Assembly: GCA_045807125.1 (NCBI GenBank)
Contig: JBJMHZ010000023.1
Coordinates: forward strand, 1 to 64,000
DNA length: 64,000 bases
Source: JBJMHZ01 sp045807125
GTDB taxonomy: Bacteria; Actinomycetota; Actinomycetes; JAWWOL01
Direction of reading: 5' to 3'
Part shown: piece by piece, positions 62,177 through 64,000 of the stretch
Layout: each line of letters begins with the position of its first letter
Position numbering within the stretch: position 1 is the first letter of the stretch
Notes under the pieces: generated by a model
Told to the model about the DNA's origin: nothing
Seen by the model: only the letters and a program-made list of their open reading frames with translations
The model's database searches: none
Program-made: the position numbers and the translations under genes

Positions 62177-63407
62177 CGGTGTCCTCCAGCGCGACGAGTC
62201 CGGGCAGCTGCTTGCCCTCGAGGTACTCGAGGCTGGCGCCGCCGCCGGTAGAGACGTGCCCGAAGCCGTCCTCGGGCAGCCCGAGCCTGCGCACCGCAGC
62301 CGCCGAGTCGCCGCCTCCCACGACCGACAGGCCCGGCGACGCGGCGACCGCCTCGGCCACCACCCGGGTGCCGGCCGCGAACGGCTCGACCTCGAACACG
62401 CCCATCGGTCCGTTCCAGAACACCGTGCGGGCGTCGCGGAGCAGCTCGGCGAAGCGGGCCGCGGTGCGCGGGCCGATGTCGAGGCCCTTGGCGCCGGCCT
62501 CGATGCCCTTGGCCCCCTCGCCGAGCGGGACGGTCTCGGTGACGGCGTCGGCGCTGACCTCGGTGGCGACCACCACGTCGTCGGGCAGCACCAGCTCGAC
62601 GCCGCGCTGCTTCGCCGCGTCGAGCAACCCGCGCACGGTGCCGAGCTGGTCGGCCTCGAGCAACGAGTCGCCCACCTCGACGCCCTCGGCCGCGAGGAAC
62701 GTGAAGCACATGCCGCCGCCGATGAGCAGCCGGTCGACCCGGTCGAGCAGGGCCTGGATGACGCCGAGCTTGTCGGAGACCTTGGAGCCGCCCAGCACGA
62801 CGACGTACGGCCGTGCCGGGTCGGTCGTCAGCCGGCGCAGCACCGCCACCTCGGCGAGGACGAGCCCGCCGGCCGCGTGCGGCAGGCGGCCCGGCACGTC
62901 GAAGACGCTGGCGTGCTTGCGGTGCACCGCGCCGAACCCGTCGCCCACGTAGGCGTCCAGCCCGCCGCCGAGACCGACCAACCGGTCGGCCAGTGCCGAC
63001 CGCTCGGCATCGTCCTTGCTCGTCTCGGCCGCCTCGAAGCGCAGGTTCTCGAGCAGCGCCACCTCGCCGTCGCCCAGCCCGGCGACCACCGCGCCGGCCG
63101 ACTCGCCGGCGACGTCGCCGGCGAAGGCGACCGGGCGGCCCAGCAGGTCGCCGAGGCGCTCGGCGACCGGGCGCAGCGACAGCTCGGGGACGACCTTTCC
63201 CTTCGGCCGGCCGAGGTGGGCGGCCACGACGACCCGCGCGCCAGCCTCGGCGAGCGAGGCGATGGTGGGCAGGCTGGCCCGGATGCGGCCGTCGTCGGCC
63301 ACCGCCGGGCCACCGGCACCGGTGTCGAGCGGGACGTTGAGGTCGGACCGGACCAGCACCCGGCGACCGGACACGCCCTCCGCGACGAGGTCGTCCAGCG
63401 TGCGCAC
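62157..63407 (-). CDS. pgk: Phosphoglycerate kinase
   Basis: A 416-residue glycolytic kinase with VLVRSDLNVPLD, HLGRPKGK, VLGGSKVSDKLGV, FWNGPMGVFE and VVGGGDSAAAVR. It starts at GTG 63407, six bases after the gap stop codon. Its substrate 1,3-bisphosphoglycerate is also the expected donor for the FkbH domain of the cluster. Confidence 0.97.
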   Translation of the reverse strand: MRTLDDLVAEGVSGRRVLVRSDLNVPLDTGAGGPAVADDGRIRASLPTIASLAEAGARVVVAAHLGRPKGKVVPELSLRPVAERLGDLLGRPVAFAGDVAGESAGAVVAGLGDGEVALLENLRFEAAETSKDDAERSALADRLVGLGGGLDAYVGDGFGAVHRKHASVFDVPGRLPHAAGGLVLAEVAVLRRLTTDPARPYVVVLGGSKVSDKLGVIQALLDRVDRLLIGGGMCFTFLAAEGVEVGDSLLEADQLGTVRGLLDAAKQRGVELVLPDDVVVATEVSADAVTETVPLGEGAKGIEAGAKGLDIGPRTAARFAELLRDARTVFWNGPMGVFEVEPFAAGTRVVAEAVAASPGLSVVGGGDSAAAVRRLGLPEDGFGHVSTGGGASLEYLEGKQLPGLVALEDTGGPSNP

Positions 63408-63413
63408 GTCGTC

Positions 63414-64000
<587 letters not shown>

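Overview
The window is chromosomal DNA of a high-GC actinobacterium. The evidence is a GC content well above 70% by eye, an RbpA-type RNA polymerase-binding protein, a sufR-sufB pair, a likely F420-dependent luciferase-like oxidoreductase, and the actinobacterial order gap-pgk-tpiA / secG-rbpA / pgl-opcA-zwf-pgi-tal-tkt / ctaB / ctaA / ABC transporter / sufR-sufB. I cannot name the genus.

Layout. (1) 1-6445, core genes: sufB (cut by the window edge) and sufR on the minus strand, a divergent two-gene ABC transporter, an SPW-repeat membrane protein, ctaA, a META-domain lipoprotein and an HhH-GPD protein. (2) 6508-44643, a hybrid NRPS/PKS biosynthetic gene cluster of about 38 kb lying between ctaA and ctaB. 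(3) 44651-54975, core carbon metabolism: ctaB, then tkt-tal-pgi-zwf-opcA-pgl in tight translational coupling, then rbpA and secG. (4) 55022-61075, a five-gene oligopeptide/dipeptide ABC importer. (5) 61367-64000, tpiA-pgk-gap, with gap cut by the window edge.

The cluster has two divergent arms that start from the 19.44-19.83 kb intergenic region. The minus arm encodes an alpha/beta hydrolase, an A-PCP-C NRPS, an A-PCP NRPS with a threonine-like code, a KS-(dead AT)-ACP PKS, a PqqD-like protein, a luciferase-like oxidoreductase and a discrete ACP. The plus arm encodes a FAD/NAD(P)-binding protein, an A-PCP NRPS, a C-A-PCP-C NRPS, a discrete PCP, an AT-less KS-ACP-thioester reductase PKS, a three-protein cassette plus an FkbH domain for hydroxymalonyl-ACP, a KAS III-like protein without the usual His/Asn, a free-standing threonine A domain, a tyrosine-phosphatase-like protein, an M1 aminopeptidase, an HprK-like kinase and an NDP-kinase-like protein. 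A nucleotidyltransferase-like protein plus MFS exporter and a type II thioesterase sit at the left end.

The most unusual part is a phosphate-handling set embedded in the assembly line. It comprises an FkbH-like HAD/acyltransferase fused in one chain to an HprK-like P-loop kinase, a second paralogous HprK-like kinase, an enlarged NDP-kinase-like protein and a Cys-based phosphatase. Together with two AT-less PKS modules and no acyltransferase in the window, this suggests a modified peptide-polyketide in which a hydroxy group is phosphorylated during or after assembly and which is released reductively by the TR domain. The product, the phosphorylation step and the roles of the tailoring enzymes are inference. 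No MbtH, phosphopantetheinyl transferase, acyltransferase, pathway regulator, transposase, tRNA or CRISPR array was seen.
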